Made by a program: the position numbers and the translations under genes | The notes under the pieces: model-generated | Told to the model about the DNA's origin: nothing | The model's database searches: none | Seen by the model: only the letters and a program-made list of their open reading frames with translations | Shown: piece by piece, positions 22,601 through 30,941 of the stretch | How the letters are laid out: each line of letters begins with the position of its first letter | How positions within the stretch are numbered: the stretch's first letter is position 1 | Source of the DNA: a virus | Reading direction: 5' to 3' (one strand) | Virus record (IMG/VR): IMGVR_UViG_3300031857_000874 | Coordinates: 1 to 31,466 of that record | Length of the DNA: 31,466 bases

Positions 22601-23226
22601 TATATCCAATTATGAAAACTATTAATGGAGTTGGGGTTGGATTAAATTACAATTATTCTACTTACGGTCATTATGTGTTTGTGTTATCTGGAACAACAAA
22701 AACAACAACTGGTAGTGCTGTAGCTGGATCTGAATTTATAACAATAGATTCTGGTTTCGATACTTCAAATATTAGAACTGGTACGATTGTTTCTGGAACT
22801 GGAATCGCAACTGGAACTATTGTAACAGATATAGCAGTTGTGGATACAGGTTTAAGTATTACAAAGAAAATTAAATTAAGTCAATATACGACTGGTAGTG
22901 TCTCTGGTACTATAACTTTCACCAGTAAAAGACCTTATCCAGATTTTGAATATGGCGAAACAATTAATCAAGTTTCAATTATAAATCCATCAATTACTAA
23001 TAAATTAAGAGTAATTAAATGTGATTATATAAATAATGTATTATATGTGGAAAAAGATGAAGAATCTGATGAATTAAATTCAACAAATAATTTAACAAGA
23101 GTAAGAGATTCTTCTACTTTACAGATTACAGGTGCAACTGGAATATATGTTACAGGAGAAATGTATTCTGGTTGGAAATCGACGAATGTTCCTGTTGAAT
23201 CAATAATTAAAGTATATCCAATATAA
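16690..23226 (+). CDS. Giant gp7-position baseplate wedge/virion structural protein (2178 aa)
   Basis: The N-terminal 45 residues (FVKSQIPQFIREEYPLFLEL then MEQYYDFLDEE) and a core at about 310-400 (SRDIDESIELFVDSLRKEF then GAEKSIKFLFRILF then YFPKVDMLRVSDGKW) match the large structural protein found after gp6 in marine T4-like phages, in the place of T4 gp7 (1032 aa). Between and after these blocks lie many beta-rich modules: four or five copies of a TGD-x2-IYS-FNGATG domain, tNGt repeats at about 1240-1540, GSGY repeats, and one VSGTGI module near residues 2000-2080. About twenty GATG and ten GSTG tetrapeptides occur. It probably forms the wedge arm and a decorated outer baseplate surface. 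The gene starts two bases after gp6. The gp7 label is positional, so no symbol is given. Confidence 0.78.
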   Translation: MHTPHKKKIFVKSQIPQFIREEYPLFLELMEQYYDFLDEETGKIVAVKVIEGGSGYNPIVAWQGNTTYEGGSRFSFNNRVYQVIGKSTSSSITKTFNINTANASSEYLNVTSHGLSTGDEVIYSFNGATGPAGATGVIGLVDNNTYWVRPVNSNTLQIFNTRAGAVSGATGALVNLSNTGISQTHKFTAGPYHGATGTTNAPTSFAGVTTKFISTGGINPVIVYFQTKDSNGVYINDPKTGSAAAASGYPVIESGVVKKIVVTNSGSDYTEDEAPIAIVTGGGGSGCVAEAVATLKFGNINAGVAAAKSSRDIDESIELFVDSLRKEFSPKIPERLYTEVDSSISSREVDTKKFIKFIKQFYNSKGAEKSIKFLFRILFDSDVELYFPKVDMLRVSDGKWTQDSVIRIAPFDTSISEEDFTDLYLGEKIIGVTSGTTAVIQSIHDVAIAGTGTVFELNLTDINGTFDISGEDIKIYNLDKTKSDDPIGAVNPCIVSLDIVDGGINYSFGDQILANPSFIARVTNTDTITSEPRYFVISDIASLLYRSFNIASDVNGTSKTITFRNNHNFATGDSLTYTFGQSADNKTTIANFNIKDNVDYVNNRIIFNEDHTYNIGDRVIYSFNGATGPEGATGPIGLIDDVSYYVGKNISDDSGIVAKVDIPLNIGSLTIGATGISNYMSPGLYGLIFTGGGGSGATGLATLQYGSTGVSVSSISLIQAGTGYTSAPTVTIAGASGFTTNYSIIANYSGGSNYTVAPTLTFTNPYTGATTFNSGAANIGSTGFVPKTQIQVNFAIPGATGVSSKFYRAANFIADSSSVPTHNFGVTNNWRAIGRNALGTCTISSGSVNTIKVTDSGFGYSIPPIVSFSGEVGATTAVSRTALMYSDIPNQYVNLYSSYDLAINGGSTGIVPLGATGLNQNHTLYLAPIGLKDNTTYYARITGATGVQLYKNYAGAIAGSTGSLVAIGSTGVSEYHSLYDPELIANINPTSKTITFVSPHNFKTGRKIIYSFNGATGPVGSSGPIGLTDGETYYARITGSTGFQLFTSYAGALAGSTGSLVSLGSTGLYQIHKFTQVSDNSITDYKIENFGFNFPQGFTSFTTNGGTDASFIGNVSSLLTYDGSYIGTDSQPSSQKKIQDSEYYQDFSYEIISDQSANIFGKLIEQTIHPAGLRYFSKILSVKDESLYEGRYNYNPFYYQYTYFVEGSPDNSFDITDLLDNGTEWQAGDSVSVGTTENPTKIFVRISGNDYVYIVSESGTFGATPPAAISGEQTNGTAKLIFSGVAEKLLSVYVNGELKEFNVDYFMADANTVEFYSPLPVGSIVRIYKREETPFDTDYNEYAKTYTTITIRRNNYVKDSIRAYKWFAGLPSTPTTWSGATGGPSAVNDLIQWLDNYYIVTTAGTTGKNPPVHEIGSATNGTCILKYFNPFKGYVGDILYHNTNFYKITGTTNANISGIFGQTAPTHTSGTATNGKVILEYYEPGFRFWVGSTGYEPNEIIYHNSNWYKVINSSTATSGVSGPVHNFGTQTNGTLNLQHHTIDHDFVTTIPVVSQLDPGKAMLGPTVNDIVRNVNSGIPDYFQDFIGTITSPGNGVTSTIDASGGAANVGLSSEDDEYTNYSMIITVNGGTLDNTKYVRRITNYNGTTKVFTLSHNIDKGTSPTSLSYRLIQNYILSSVSGATGGTGIFGLSPYDPAYELNAIVKKEFSFDPTNQISSNTISLFSGATGLGYPGATGYYHGLSTGDKVVYYNNGNADVSGLTSGTKYWVTVTSPTSVKLATNYDNSGAGATGALTPSNISITAGSTGIHKLYLENNSYPYYNIIITSGGGVNSVLNILEYNEIDNTISCEGNPGTIIADGATGVANESTYYIYPDLYRIPTGATGPNGTIYNDDHFSGSVVSIVISSGGQGYQISDTISIVGGYGSGAVASIGSVDGNGKITSINVTSSGSGYIYEPRVTVNSATGTGVSLYPIMKTINGVGVGLNYNYSTYGHYVFVLSGTTKTTTGSAVAGSEFITIDSGFDTSNIRTGTIVSGTGIATGTIVTDIAVVDTGLSITKKIKLSQYTTGSVSGTITFTSKRPYPDFEYGETINQVSIINPSITNKLRVIKCDYINNVLYVEKDEESDELNSTNNLTRVRDSSTLQITGATGIYVTGEMYSGWKSTNVPVESIIKVYPI
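16960..22130 (+). repeat. Dispersed protein-level repeat of the 'TGD-IYSFNGATG ... GL-D-YYV ... AGS/ATG' module in the gp7-position gene
   Basis: Copies lie near 16960-17260, 18490-18670, 19380-19635, 19636-19920 and 21800-22130. Each has a strand pair with TGDxVIYS or similar, a Gly-Ala-Thr-Gly loop (for example NGATGPAGATGVIG), GLxDxxxYYA/V, a strand with QLF/KLA and an AGxxAGSTGSLV-like end. The two central copies are adjacent and most alike. Codons differ between copies, so the duplications are not recent. Confidence 0.7.
20390..21310 (+). repeat. Tandem 'PPVH-x-xG-xATNGT-x-x-L' beta repeats in the gp7-position gene
   Basis: At least four units recur: around SGEQTNGTAKLIF, HEIGSATNGTCILKYF, HTSGTATNGKVILEYY and HNFGTQTNGTLNLQHH. 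Each is preceded by a strand with (F/Y/W)Y(K/I)(I/V) and a Pro-His or Pro-Pro step. Unit length is about 50 residues. They look like a ladder of small beta domains, possibly receptor or surface facing. Confidence 0.65.
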
Positions 23227-23229
23227 ATA
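23222..23229 (+). promoter_or_regulatory. T4-type late promoter box TATAAATA before gp8
   Basis: A perfect TATAAATA overlaps the stop codon of the giant wedge gene and lies 18 nt before the gp8 ATG. It is followed by an AAGGAT Shine-Dalgarno, so here the message would have a short leader. Confidence 0.62.
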
Positions 23230-23247
23230 GAATTAAGGATAAGATAA

Positions 23248-25080
23248 ATGCCAACAGTTTTAAGTTCTTCTCTAAGACACAAAAATCTAAATAATTTCAA
23301 AAACACAGTCGAAGACGAATCAGTCTATTTCTTTGTGTCTAAACCTAGTGGTTGGACAAACGATTTGATTCCAGATTCTGTGTTCGACACGTTCACATTA
23401 GAATCTGATGCATTCGACGAAATGATATATCTTAAGAAATTATCGATTTCAAATTGTGTAAATGTAATTCGTTTGCATCGTTGGCAAGAAAATAGAAGAT
23501 ATCAAGAGTACGACAATCAATCAGACTTATCTGATTTGTTGACTAAGAGAACAATCTCAACGAATGAATATTATCCTTTTTACGTTATAACTGACACTTA
23601 TAAAGTGTATAAGTGTATTTCTAATGGCGGAAATGCTCTAAGCACAGTAGAACCAACAACAACGGCATTTACAGGTGGAGATTTATATCAACCTTTATCT
23701 GATGGATATATTTGGAAATATATGTACACCTTGAAGCCACTAGATGCTTCAGAATTCTTAACAACTGATTGGTTTCCAATTAGAACAATAGCAGAAGATG
23801 ATTCCACAGATAACTGGGATATTATTACTAATTCCGTTTCTGGTGGAGTTTATAATGTAAAAGTAACATCCTCAGGATCTGGCTATAATAGGTTATTGCC
23901 ATCGACAGGCGATACTACCGATGCACAAGATGGTGTGACATTTACAAAAACATCGAATACTCAAATTACAATAACAAGTGGTTCGCCAAGCGCAACGTCA
24001 AGTTTCTATAATGGTTCTTTCTTTTATACCAAAAATATTTCAGGTGTTATAACTGAAGTAGCAGAAATTACAGCTTACGATGGTGCTGGTGGTGTAACAC
24101 TTGCTTCTCCTGGTATAACAAATGCTGCCGCAGGATATGAAGGATATATTTCACCAAAAATAACTTTTTCTGGAGACGGAACAGGATTATCTGCAGTTTG
24201 TAGAGTTGTATCTAATGCAATTAATAAAATTCAAATTGTAAATCCAGGAAGCGGATATACTGAATGTACTGCAACTATTTCAGCACCAGCTGGTTCCGGT
24301 GCGACTGCTAGAGTAATTATTTCTCCTAATGGTGGACATGGATCAGATCCAGTTGTTGAATTGGGTGGGTTCAATCTTCTTTCTAAAGTTAAGTTTGAAG
24401 GAGACGAAGGTGGTGCAATAGTTTCATCGAATGAATACAGAAAGATAGGGATTATTGTTAATCCTCTAGTTCAAGGATCAATTAAACAAGCGCAAGCAAG
24501 ATCAGGAATGTCAACATCTCAGATTAAATTGAATACTGCAGATACATCATCAAATGTAACTGCAGGAAAAAAGATAATCATTTATTCTGGTAATGGTAAA
24601 GGTCAATTAAGAACAATAAGCACTTTTGATAATTCAACTAAAATAGCAACTGTTACTGAAGCATTTGATATTCTACCAGATGCTACTTCTTATTATGGTT
24701 TTTTGGCTACTGACAGCGTCATAAATCAATGTCTAGTTATTAGTTACAATACTATTGGTTCAACTATTACTCCAGACTCTGTTATATATGAAGGATCAGT
24801 TTCGGCCGAAACTGCCATTGGTAATGTTGTGCAACACGATACTGTTAATAAGAAAGTTTATGTGACTAATTTAGGTAAGACTACAGGGGCAGCAACATTC
24901 CCATATTTTACAGGATCTACTGGAGTACAAGTAACAGGTGGTCCATCTTTTACTCCAACAGGAGCTACTGGCCCATTAATTGCAAAAAATACAGGTTCTG
25001 TAATCTATATGGAAAATAGAACACCACTTTCAAGATATACTGAACAAATCGAAGATATTAGAGTAATTATCCAATTCTAA
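23248..25080 (+). CDS. 8: gp8-like baseplate wedge protein, enlarged (610 aa)
   Basis: The N-terminal half resembles T4 gp8: VYFFVSKPSGWTND, SNCVNVIRLHRWQENRRYQE, YPFYVITDTYKVYKCISNGG, TVEPT and SDGYIWKYMYTLKPLDASEF. In T4 this last block reads as YVWEYLFEIPPD. T4 gp8 has 334 residues; the extra length here lies at about residues 205-370 as GSGY/GSGA beta repeats (SSGSGYNRL, then NPGSGYTECT with GSGATARV), and near 560-580 a G-x-TG stretch like those in the gp7-position protein. The C-terminus returns to a conserved end (ENRTPLSRYTEQIEDIRVII). gp8 binds gp10 and gp7 in the wedge. A late promoter and AAGGA Shine-Dalgarno precede the ATG. Confidence 0.82.
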   Translation: MPTVLSSSLRHKNLNNFKNTVEDESVYFFVSKPSGWTNDLIPDSVFDTFTLESDAFDEMIYLKKLSISNCVNVIRLHRWQENRRYQEYDNQSDLSDLLTKRTISTNEYYPFYVITDTYKVYKCISNGGNALSTVEPTTTAFTGGDLYQPLSDGYIWKYMYTLKPLDASEFLTTDWFPIRTIAEDDSTDNWDIITNSVSGGVYNVKVTSSGSGYNRLLPSTGDTTDAQDGVTFTKTSNTQITITSGSPSATSSFYNGSFFYTKNISGVITEVAEITAYDGAGGVTLASPGITNAAAGYEGYISPKITFSGDGTGLSAVCRVVSNAINKIQIVNPGSGYTECTATISAPAGSGATARVIISPNGGHGSDPVVELGGFNLLSKVKFEGDEGGAIVSSNEYRKIGIIVNPLVQGSIKQAQARSGMSTSQIKLNTADTSSNVTAGKKIIIYSGNGKGQLRTISTFDNSTKIATVTEAFDILPDATSYYGFLATDSVINQCLVISYNTIGSTITPDSVIYEGSVSAETAIGNVVQHDTVNKKVYVTNLGKTTGAATFPYFTGSTGVQVTGGPSFTPTGATGPLIAKNTGSVIYMENRTPLSRYTEQIEDIRVIIQF

Positions 25081-25090
25081 AGAGGATTAA

Positions 25091-28000
25091 ATGCCAGCAA
25101 TTTCAGAATTAAATGCTTCTCCATACTGGGACGATTTTTCGCCAGAAACAAAAGATTATCTACGAATTCTTTTTCGCCCAGGATATGCTGTACAAGCAAG
25201 AGAATTAAATCAGTTACAATCTATCCTACAAACTCAAGTAGAAAGATTCGGGAATCATATTTTCAAAGAAGGATCGATTGTAGTTGGCGGTATGACGACG
25301 ATCAATGTGAAAACTAGAAAATATGTTAAAATACAAGATACATTTTCTTCTAACGAAGTTGACGTTGAATCTTTCTTGAATAAAGTGATAACTGGAGGAA
25401 CGAGTGGTGCGAAGGGTGTGGTTGTTGCGGTTGCTGAGCGTGAAGAATCAGATCCAAAGACACTTATAATCGAACCAATTGAAGGTACATTCAATGTAAA
25501 CGATGAAACAATTTCTGCAGCTGGCGGTGGAAATTGTAAATCTATTGCTTCAGGAACTATCACTGGACCATCTTCTACTGTTTCAATTTCTGATGGTATC
25601 TTCTATACAAAAGGATTCTTTGTAATTTGTAATGAACAAACAGCTTATTTAGAAAAATATTCAAATACACCAAATAAGAAAGCTGGTTTGCTATCAGAAA
25701 TAGCAATTATCGATGAAGGCGATGACACAACTTTATTAGATAATGCAACAGGTTCATATAACTACGCAGCACCTGGGGCGCACAGATTAAAAGTTAATCT
25801 AACTCTCGCATCAAAAGATTTAAATTTTACTACAGATGCAGACAAGTTTATTGAAATCTTGGAAGTTAGAGAAGGTGCTTTATATAAGCAAGTCACAAGA
25901 CCAATCTATTCTGAAATCGAAAAGACCTTGGCAAGAAGAACTTATGATGAATCAGGTGATTATACAGTTAAACCATTCTTGTTAGATGTTCAGAATCACC
26001 CAACAGATAATAATAAGTTGCGTGCTTATATTGAGTCTGGAAAGGGATATGTTAAAGGATATGAGTTCGAGACAATCGCAAGACAATATGTTGATCTAGA
26101 TAAACCAAGATCAATTTTTGATGACGAAACATACAATGGTTTTGATATTGGAATGAATTATGGTAATTATGTTAAAGTAACTGTCGACGAAGGGTATCCG
26201 GATATTTCTACATTAGAAACTCTTTATCTATATAATGCAGCTGGAAATCAAATTGGTACTTGTAGAGTATCATCGATTCAATATGATAGTGGTTCTGGTG
26301 CATCTGTACAATATAGATTCTATCTATTCGCAATCTTTTTGGGCGGGGGAGCAGGTTTTTCTGATGTTAGATCTTTAAGATCCTCAGATGGTACAACTAA
26401 GAAATTTGATTTAGTTGCTCCAACATCTGGATCAACTGGTGTTCTATATGGCACAGATTTATCAAGTTATATCTTTGAAACTGGCTTACAAAGTGTAAGA
26501 ACTTTTAGAACTGAAGATCCGTTAAGTCCTGGAACATTTATTGCTTTAACAGATACTGATTATCAATATAAAGCAGTAACCAGTGCAGCGTCTACTACAT
26601 CGTTTTCGTGGACTGTTGGAACTACTGAAACTTTACAATCAGGAACAGATACAGCAACTCTTGATACTCATTACTTAGTTGTTGATACTTTGAGCGGCGA
26701 GAGAATCCCTTCAAGTGGATATACATTAGGCATAACAAATGTTAATAGAACAGGAACTATTACATTAGGAGCAACAGGACCAACTAATATTTCGGTTATT
26801 TACACTGTAAATGCAAATACAACTGAACCTAGAATTAAAAATAAAATAACACCAAAGACTAATGCTGGTTATGCCGGATCGATAGGAAATTCTTCGACTA
26901 CAATTAAACTAGCTTCAACAGCAGATAATACAACAACAAATTACTACCAGAATGCTTTAATTAAGATTATTTCTGGTACTGGTGAAATGACTGGTGCTAC
27001 AGGATTTAGGATTTCATCATACGATTCTACAACACAAATAGCAACAATTGATGGAACTTTTTCAGCAATACCAGACGCATCATCTTATTACGAAATAGCT
27101 CCACCAACAACATCTTATACATATAATTCGTATTCAGAACTTGCTGTTGGTAGAGTATATTCTGCAACTAGCGTTGGGGCATCCGAAGTACCAATATCTT
27201 TGACAGTTCCAGATGGTATCAGAATACATAGAATTTTAAATTCAACGAGTCAAGCTGACTGGTTCGATCCAACAAAAGATGTTACGAGTAAATTCGGTTT
27301 TGATAATGGACAAAGAGATTTTACTTATGAATATGCGAATGTTGTTCTAAAATCTGGACAAGTTGTTACAGGTCCAATTGTTATCTTCTTTGAATATTTT
27401 ACGCATACAGGTTCTGGTTACTTTAACGTAGATTCTTATCCTTCATACGATCAAATTCCAGTCTTTTATTCCTCGACCGGAAAATTCTATGATCTAAAGA
27501 ATTGCGTTGATTTTAGACCAGTTAGACAACTGACAGGATCTGATCCCGGTTCTGGTCCATACGAAACAACAAAATTACCTATTTCTGGTACTAATATGAA
27601 CGCAGATATTACATATTGGAAACCAAGAATTGATAAGATCGTCGCAACTACAGAAAGAGAATTTAAAGTATTAAAGGGTAATGCTGATTTATCTCCAAAG
27701 GCTCCTGACGATTTAGATAATGGGATGACTCTATATACTATCTATTATAATCCATATACTTATAATAATAAAGATATTGTTCTAAATTATGTGGAAAATA
27801 AGAGATATACAATGAGAGATATCGGTAGAATTGAAAAGAGAATTGAAAATATCGAATATTATTCTCTTTTGAATATGCTTGAGAGAGAAACTGCAACTTT
27901 AGATGTAACTGATGCTAATGGTAACGATAGATATAAAAACGGATTTATCGTAGATACCTTTACAGGTCACGGTATCGGTGATGTTACAAGTTCAGATTAT

Positions 28001-30940
28001 CGTTGCGCTATAGACGAAAAGAATCAAGAAGCGAGACCAAGATTCTATACCAAAAATTACAACTTATTCTTAAAAACTACAGAATCTTCTGGATATGTTC
28101 AAAGAGGTCCACTTCTTTCCAGAACATTTACGCCAACGAATTATATAACTCAACCATTCGCTTCACAATCAGTGAATGTTAATCCTTACTCAGTATTCTC
28201 TTGGAGAGGAACAATGTCGATTGATCCTTCAATCGACTTTTGGAAAGATGAAAGATTCAGACCAGAAAATATAATCAACATTAACGGAAATAGAGATAAT
28301 ATTGCAATTGGTAATGATTTTAGTGGTTCGAGATGGAATAATTGGCAAGAAGAATTTAATGGTGCGCCTGAAGAAGATGAAGAAACCAGATTCTTAAGAA
28401 TGAATCCTGGGTTTGGTACTTCTTTATGGAATCCTAATGGTTTACCAGCAGCAACTGTTAATACTGATCCAAGAAATGCAATGTTTGATATCTCTGATTG
28501 GAGATATGAAGAAAACATTGTTAACGGTGTAAGAACTCCGCAATGGAGAAATTGGAGAACAGGTGCAGTTGCTGATGCACAAATTGGTCAAAGAACGAAT
28601 CCTCCTGTAGTTCCGCCCTCTCTAAGAGGAGATAATTCCGGTAGAAGAGTACAGAATCAACAACCAGTAAGAACCACAGTTAATACTGTCTCATTAGGAG
28701 AAAGAGTTGTAGATGTTACATCTACTCCTTGGATGAGACCACAAACAATTACTTTTGCAGCAAAGGGATTAAAACCCAATACTACTGTTTATCCTTTCTT
28801 TGATGATATCTTAATTTCTAGATATGTGAATTATGTCATAACTAAAACAGGTGCTGGAACATCAGGATCAAATACTATAACAGTAAATGATAATACAAAT
28901 GATGTAATTATCGTTGGTCAATCTGTATCTGGAGCAGGAATTGGAAGCAACGCAAAGGTTACTTCTGTTAATGGAAGAACAGTAACACTATCTGTCAATA
29001 ATTCTGGAACAGTAAACGGTACGATAACATTTACGGGTTCTAATGTTACTAATTCTGCTGGAAGTATTTCAGGAACATTTACAATTCCTCAAAATATGTT
29101 TTTAGTTGGCGATAGAATCTTAAGATTATCAGATAATGCAAATAATGATAAGGCTTTAGAAACAACTTTCGCACAAGCAAGATATACAGCAAATGGTATC
29201 CTAATACATAAACAAACTGAAACGATCAACATAAGAACACCTGAACCACAAGTTCCTGTTCCTCAGGATCCATTGGCTCAAACTTTCTTCGTTGACCCAA
29301 CTATTTTTCCTAATGGATTGTTTATTGATTCAGTAGATATCTTCTTCCAAACAAAAGATGCTTCTGTACCAGTTACAGTACAAATTAGACCAACTGTAAA
29401 TGGTTATCCATCTGCGACTGCAGTTATGCCTTTTGCTGAGAAAAGTTTACCGCCATCTTCGGTAAATGTATCTGCAAATGCTACAACTGCAACTAATTTC
29501 CAATTTCCGGCAATAGTTTATCTTGAACCTGGAGAATATTCTCTAGTAATTCTAGCTAATTCAACTGATTATAATGTGTGGATTGCAGAAATAGGTAAAA
29601 ATAAAATTGGAACTGATGTTAAAATTTCACAACAAGCATATGTTGGTTCTCTATTCAAGTCTCAAAATTCATCAACTTGGACAGCCGAACAAACTCAAGA
29701 TTTGATGTTTACGCTCAAGAGATGTTCTTTTGATGTTGGTACATATACTGCAGTTTTGAGCGATTATATTGTTGCAACCCCAACAACAAGAGTTAAAACC
29801 GCAACCGGAGTTAATGGTGGATTTACAATAACAGTAAATAATAGTGAAGATATTGCGATTGGACAATCTGTATCTGGAACAGGAATAGCTGCTGGTGCTG
29901 AAGTTACTCGAATTGATGGATTTATTATAACTCTTTCGGCGGCAAATTCTGCGACTGTAACTGGCAATATAACATTCACTGGTAAATCTGCTGGTGATGG
30001 ATTTTCTGATGTTATTTGGGTTGGATTATCTACAATGGAGTTTCCAACTGCAACAACATCAAGTTCATTCGTTTCTAAACCAAGCGGGTCGTCATTAGAA
30101 TCTTCTTATACGACTTTTCTCACTAATAAGAATTATAATTTCTCTGGTAGAAGAGAAATAATAGCTAACGCAGAATCCTTCAAACATAGAGTTATTGGAA
30201 CTGTAACTAATAATTCAGTTTCTCCGATAATTGATATGGAGAAGAATAATTATCTAGCAATTGAAAATGATATTAATAACTTATATGAAAGAACTACTAC
30301 TGTATCAGGAGCAACTGGTCATAATGCAACTATTATTAATCTAGCTTCTTCACAATATGCATTAAATGGAAATTACATTAAGATCGGTTCTGAGTATATC
30401 TTGGTTACTGCTGCAGGTGGTGTGACTGGTGCGACTGGTGTGACGGTTGTTAGAGGTCAATTAGGAACAGGTGCAACTTCAGTGTCAAATAATGCGACAG
30501 TTTATTCTAATTCAGAAACTTTCCCATCCGGAGGAGCTGCTGCTTCTAAGTATATTACAAGAAGAGTAACTCTACAGAATCCCGCAGATTATTTAAAGGT
30601 ATATTTGACTGCAGTTAAACAATCTGGAACCGATATTAAAGTGTATTATAAGGTGAAGGCTACAGAAGATTCTGATCTATTTTCAAATAGATCCTGGATT
30701 GAAATGCAAAAAGAATATCCTGGAGATAATTTAAATTCTACTAATATTAATGACTTCAAAGAATTTATTTTCAGACCAGATTCTACAACTAATCCACAAA
30801 CTATTTCTTATGTTCGTAATGGTGTTACATATTCATCGTTTGATGAATTTGCAATTAAGATAGTTTTCTTATCAACAGATCCAACAATTATTCCTAGAAT
30901 TGCCGATTTCAGAGCAATCGCTTTAGACACAGTTATCTAA
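25091..30940 (+). CDS. Giant DUF4815-type baseplate/tail structural protein (1949 aa)
   Basis: The N-terminus (YWDDFSPETKDYLRILFRPG then AVQARELNQLQSILQTQVER then FGNHIFKEGSIVVGG) is the signature of DUF4815 structural proteins of marine T4-like phages. Conserved blocks continue to about residue 1080 (FYDLKNCVDFRPVRQ, NMLERETATLDVTD, RGPLLSRTFTP, FSWRGTMSIDPSIDFW). A second domain near residue 1390 starts DPLAQTFFVDPTIFPNGLFI and contains TVQIRPTVNGYPS and YLEPGEYSLVILANS, a beta-sandwich seen in gp10-like proteins. Two copies of a VSGxGI module flank it (about 1249-1318 and 1566-1634). The gene sits where T4 has gp9/gp10/gp11, so an outer wedge or tail-pin role is likely, but I cannot equate it with one of them. 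AGAGGA precedes the ATG. Confidence 0.78.
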   Translation: MPAISELNASPYWDDFSPETKDYLRILFRPGYAVQARELNQLQSILQTQVERFGNHIFKEGSIVVGGMTTINVKTRKYVKIQDTFSSNEVDVESFLNKVITGGTSGAKGVVVAVAEREESDPKTLIIEPIEGTFNVNDETISAAGGGNCKSIASGTITGPSSTVSISDGIFYTKGFFVICNEQTAYLEKYSNTPNKKAGLLSEIAIIDEGDDTTLLDNATGSYNYAAPGAHRLKVNLTLASKDLNFTTDADKFIEILEVREGALYKQVTRPIYSEIEKTLARRTYDESGDYTVKPFLLDVQNHPTDNNKLRAYIESGKGYVKGYEFETIARQYVDLDKPRSIFDDETYNGFDIGMNYGNYVKVTVDEGYPDISTLETLYLYNAAGNQIGTCRVSSIQYDSGSGASVQYRFYLFAIFLGGGAGFSDVRSLRSSDGTTKKFDLVAPTSGSTGVLYGTDLSSYIFETGLQSVRTFRTEDPLSPGTFIALTDTDYQYKAVTSAASTTSFSWTVGTTETLQSGTDTATLDTHYLVVDTLSGERIPSSGYTLGITNVNRTGTITLGATGPTNISVIYTVNANTTEPRIKNKITPKTNAGYAGSIGNSSTTIKLASTADNTTTNYYQNALIKIISGTGEMTGATGFRISSYDSTTQIATIDGTFSAIPDASSYYEIAPPTTSYTYNSYSELAVGRVYSATSVGASEVPISLTVPDGIRIHRILNSTSQADWFDPTKDVTSKFGFDNGQRDFTYEYANVVLKSGQVVTGPIVIFFEYFTHTGSGYFNVDSYPSYDQIPVFYSSTGKFYDLKNCVDFRPVRQLTGSDPGSGPYETTKLPISGTNMNADITYWKPRIDKIVATTEREFKVLKGNADLSPKAPDDLDNGMTLYTIYYNPYTYNNKDIVLNYVENKRYTMRDIGRIEKRIENIEYYSLLNMLERETATLDVTDANGNDRYKNGFIVDTFTGHGIGDVTSSDYRCAIDEKNQEARPRFYTKNYNLFLKTTESSGYVQRGPLLSRTFTPTNYITQPFASQSVNVNPYSVFSWRGTMSIDPSIDFWKDERFRPENIININGNRDNIAIGNDFSGSRWNNWQEEFNGAPEEDEETRFLRMNPGFGTSLWNPNGLPAATVNTDPRNAMFDISDWRYEENIVNGVRTPQWRNWRTGAVADAQIGQRTNPPVVPPSLRGDNSGRRVQNQQPVRTTVNTVSLGERVVDVTSTPWMRPQTITFAAKGLKPNTTVYPFFDDILISRYVNYVITKTGAGTSGSNTITVNDNTNDVIIVGQSVSGAGIGSNAKVTSVNGRTVTLSVNNSGTVNGTITFTGSNVTNSAGSISGTFTIPQNMFLVGDRILRLSDNANNDKALETTFAQARYTANGILIHKQTETINIRTPEPQVPVPQDPLAQTFFVDPTIFPNGLFIDSVDIFFQTKDASVPVTVQIRPTVNGYPSATAVMPFAEKSLPPSSVNVSANATTATNFQFPAIVYLEPGEYSLVILANSTDYNVWIAEIGKNKIGTDVKISQQAYVGSLFKSQNSSTWTAEQTQDLMFTLKRCSFDVGTYTAVLSDYIVATPTTRVKTATGVNGGFTITVNNSEDIAIGQSVSGTGIAAGAEVTRIDGFIITLSAANSATVTGNITFTGKSAGDGFSDVIWVGLSTMEFPTATTSSSFVSKPSGSSLESSYTTFLTNKNYNFSGRREIIANAESFKHRVIGTVTNNSVSPIIDMEKNNYLAIENDINNLYERTTTVSGATGHNATIINLASSQYALNGNYIKIGSEYILVTAAGGVTGATGVTVVRGQLGTGATSVSNNATVYSNSETFPSGGAAASKYITRRVTLQNPADYLKVYLTAVKQSGTDIKVYYKVKATEDSDLFSNRSWIEMQKEYPGDNLNSTNINDFKEFIFRPDSTTNPQTISYVRNGVTYSSFDEFAIKIVFLSTDPTIIPRIADFRAIALDTVI
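28834..29990 (+). repeat. Two copies of a VSGxGI...TITFTG beta module inside the 1949-aa gene
   Basis: Copy 1 (about 28834-29043) and copy 2 (about 29785-29990) share the pattern KT-x-TG...TITVN...I-x-GQSVSG-x-GI...V-x-x-I/V-x-G...TLS-x-N-S-x-TV-x-G-x-ITFTG. The stretch encoding QSVSG(A/T)GI is almost identical at DNA level. A third, more divergent copy is at 22690-22930 in the gp7-position gene. Confidence 0.75.
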
Positions 30941-30941
30941 T

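Noticed and set aside
23028-23035. Second perfect TATAAATA within the giant wedge gene
   Set aside because: It is 212 nt upstream of gp8 and embedded in coding sequence, while a better placed perfect box exists at 23222.
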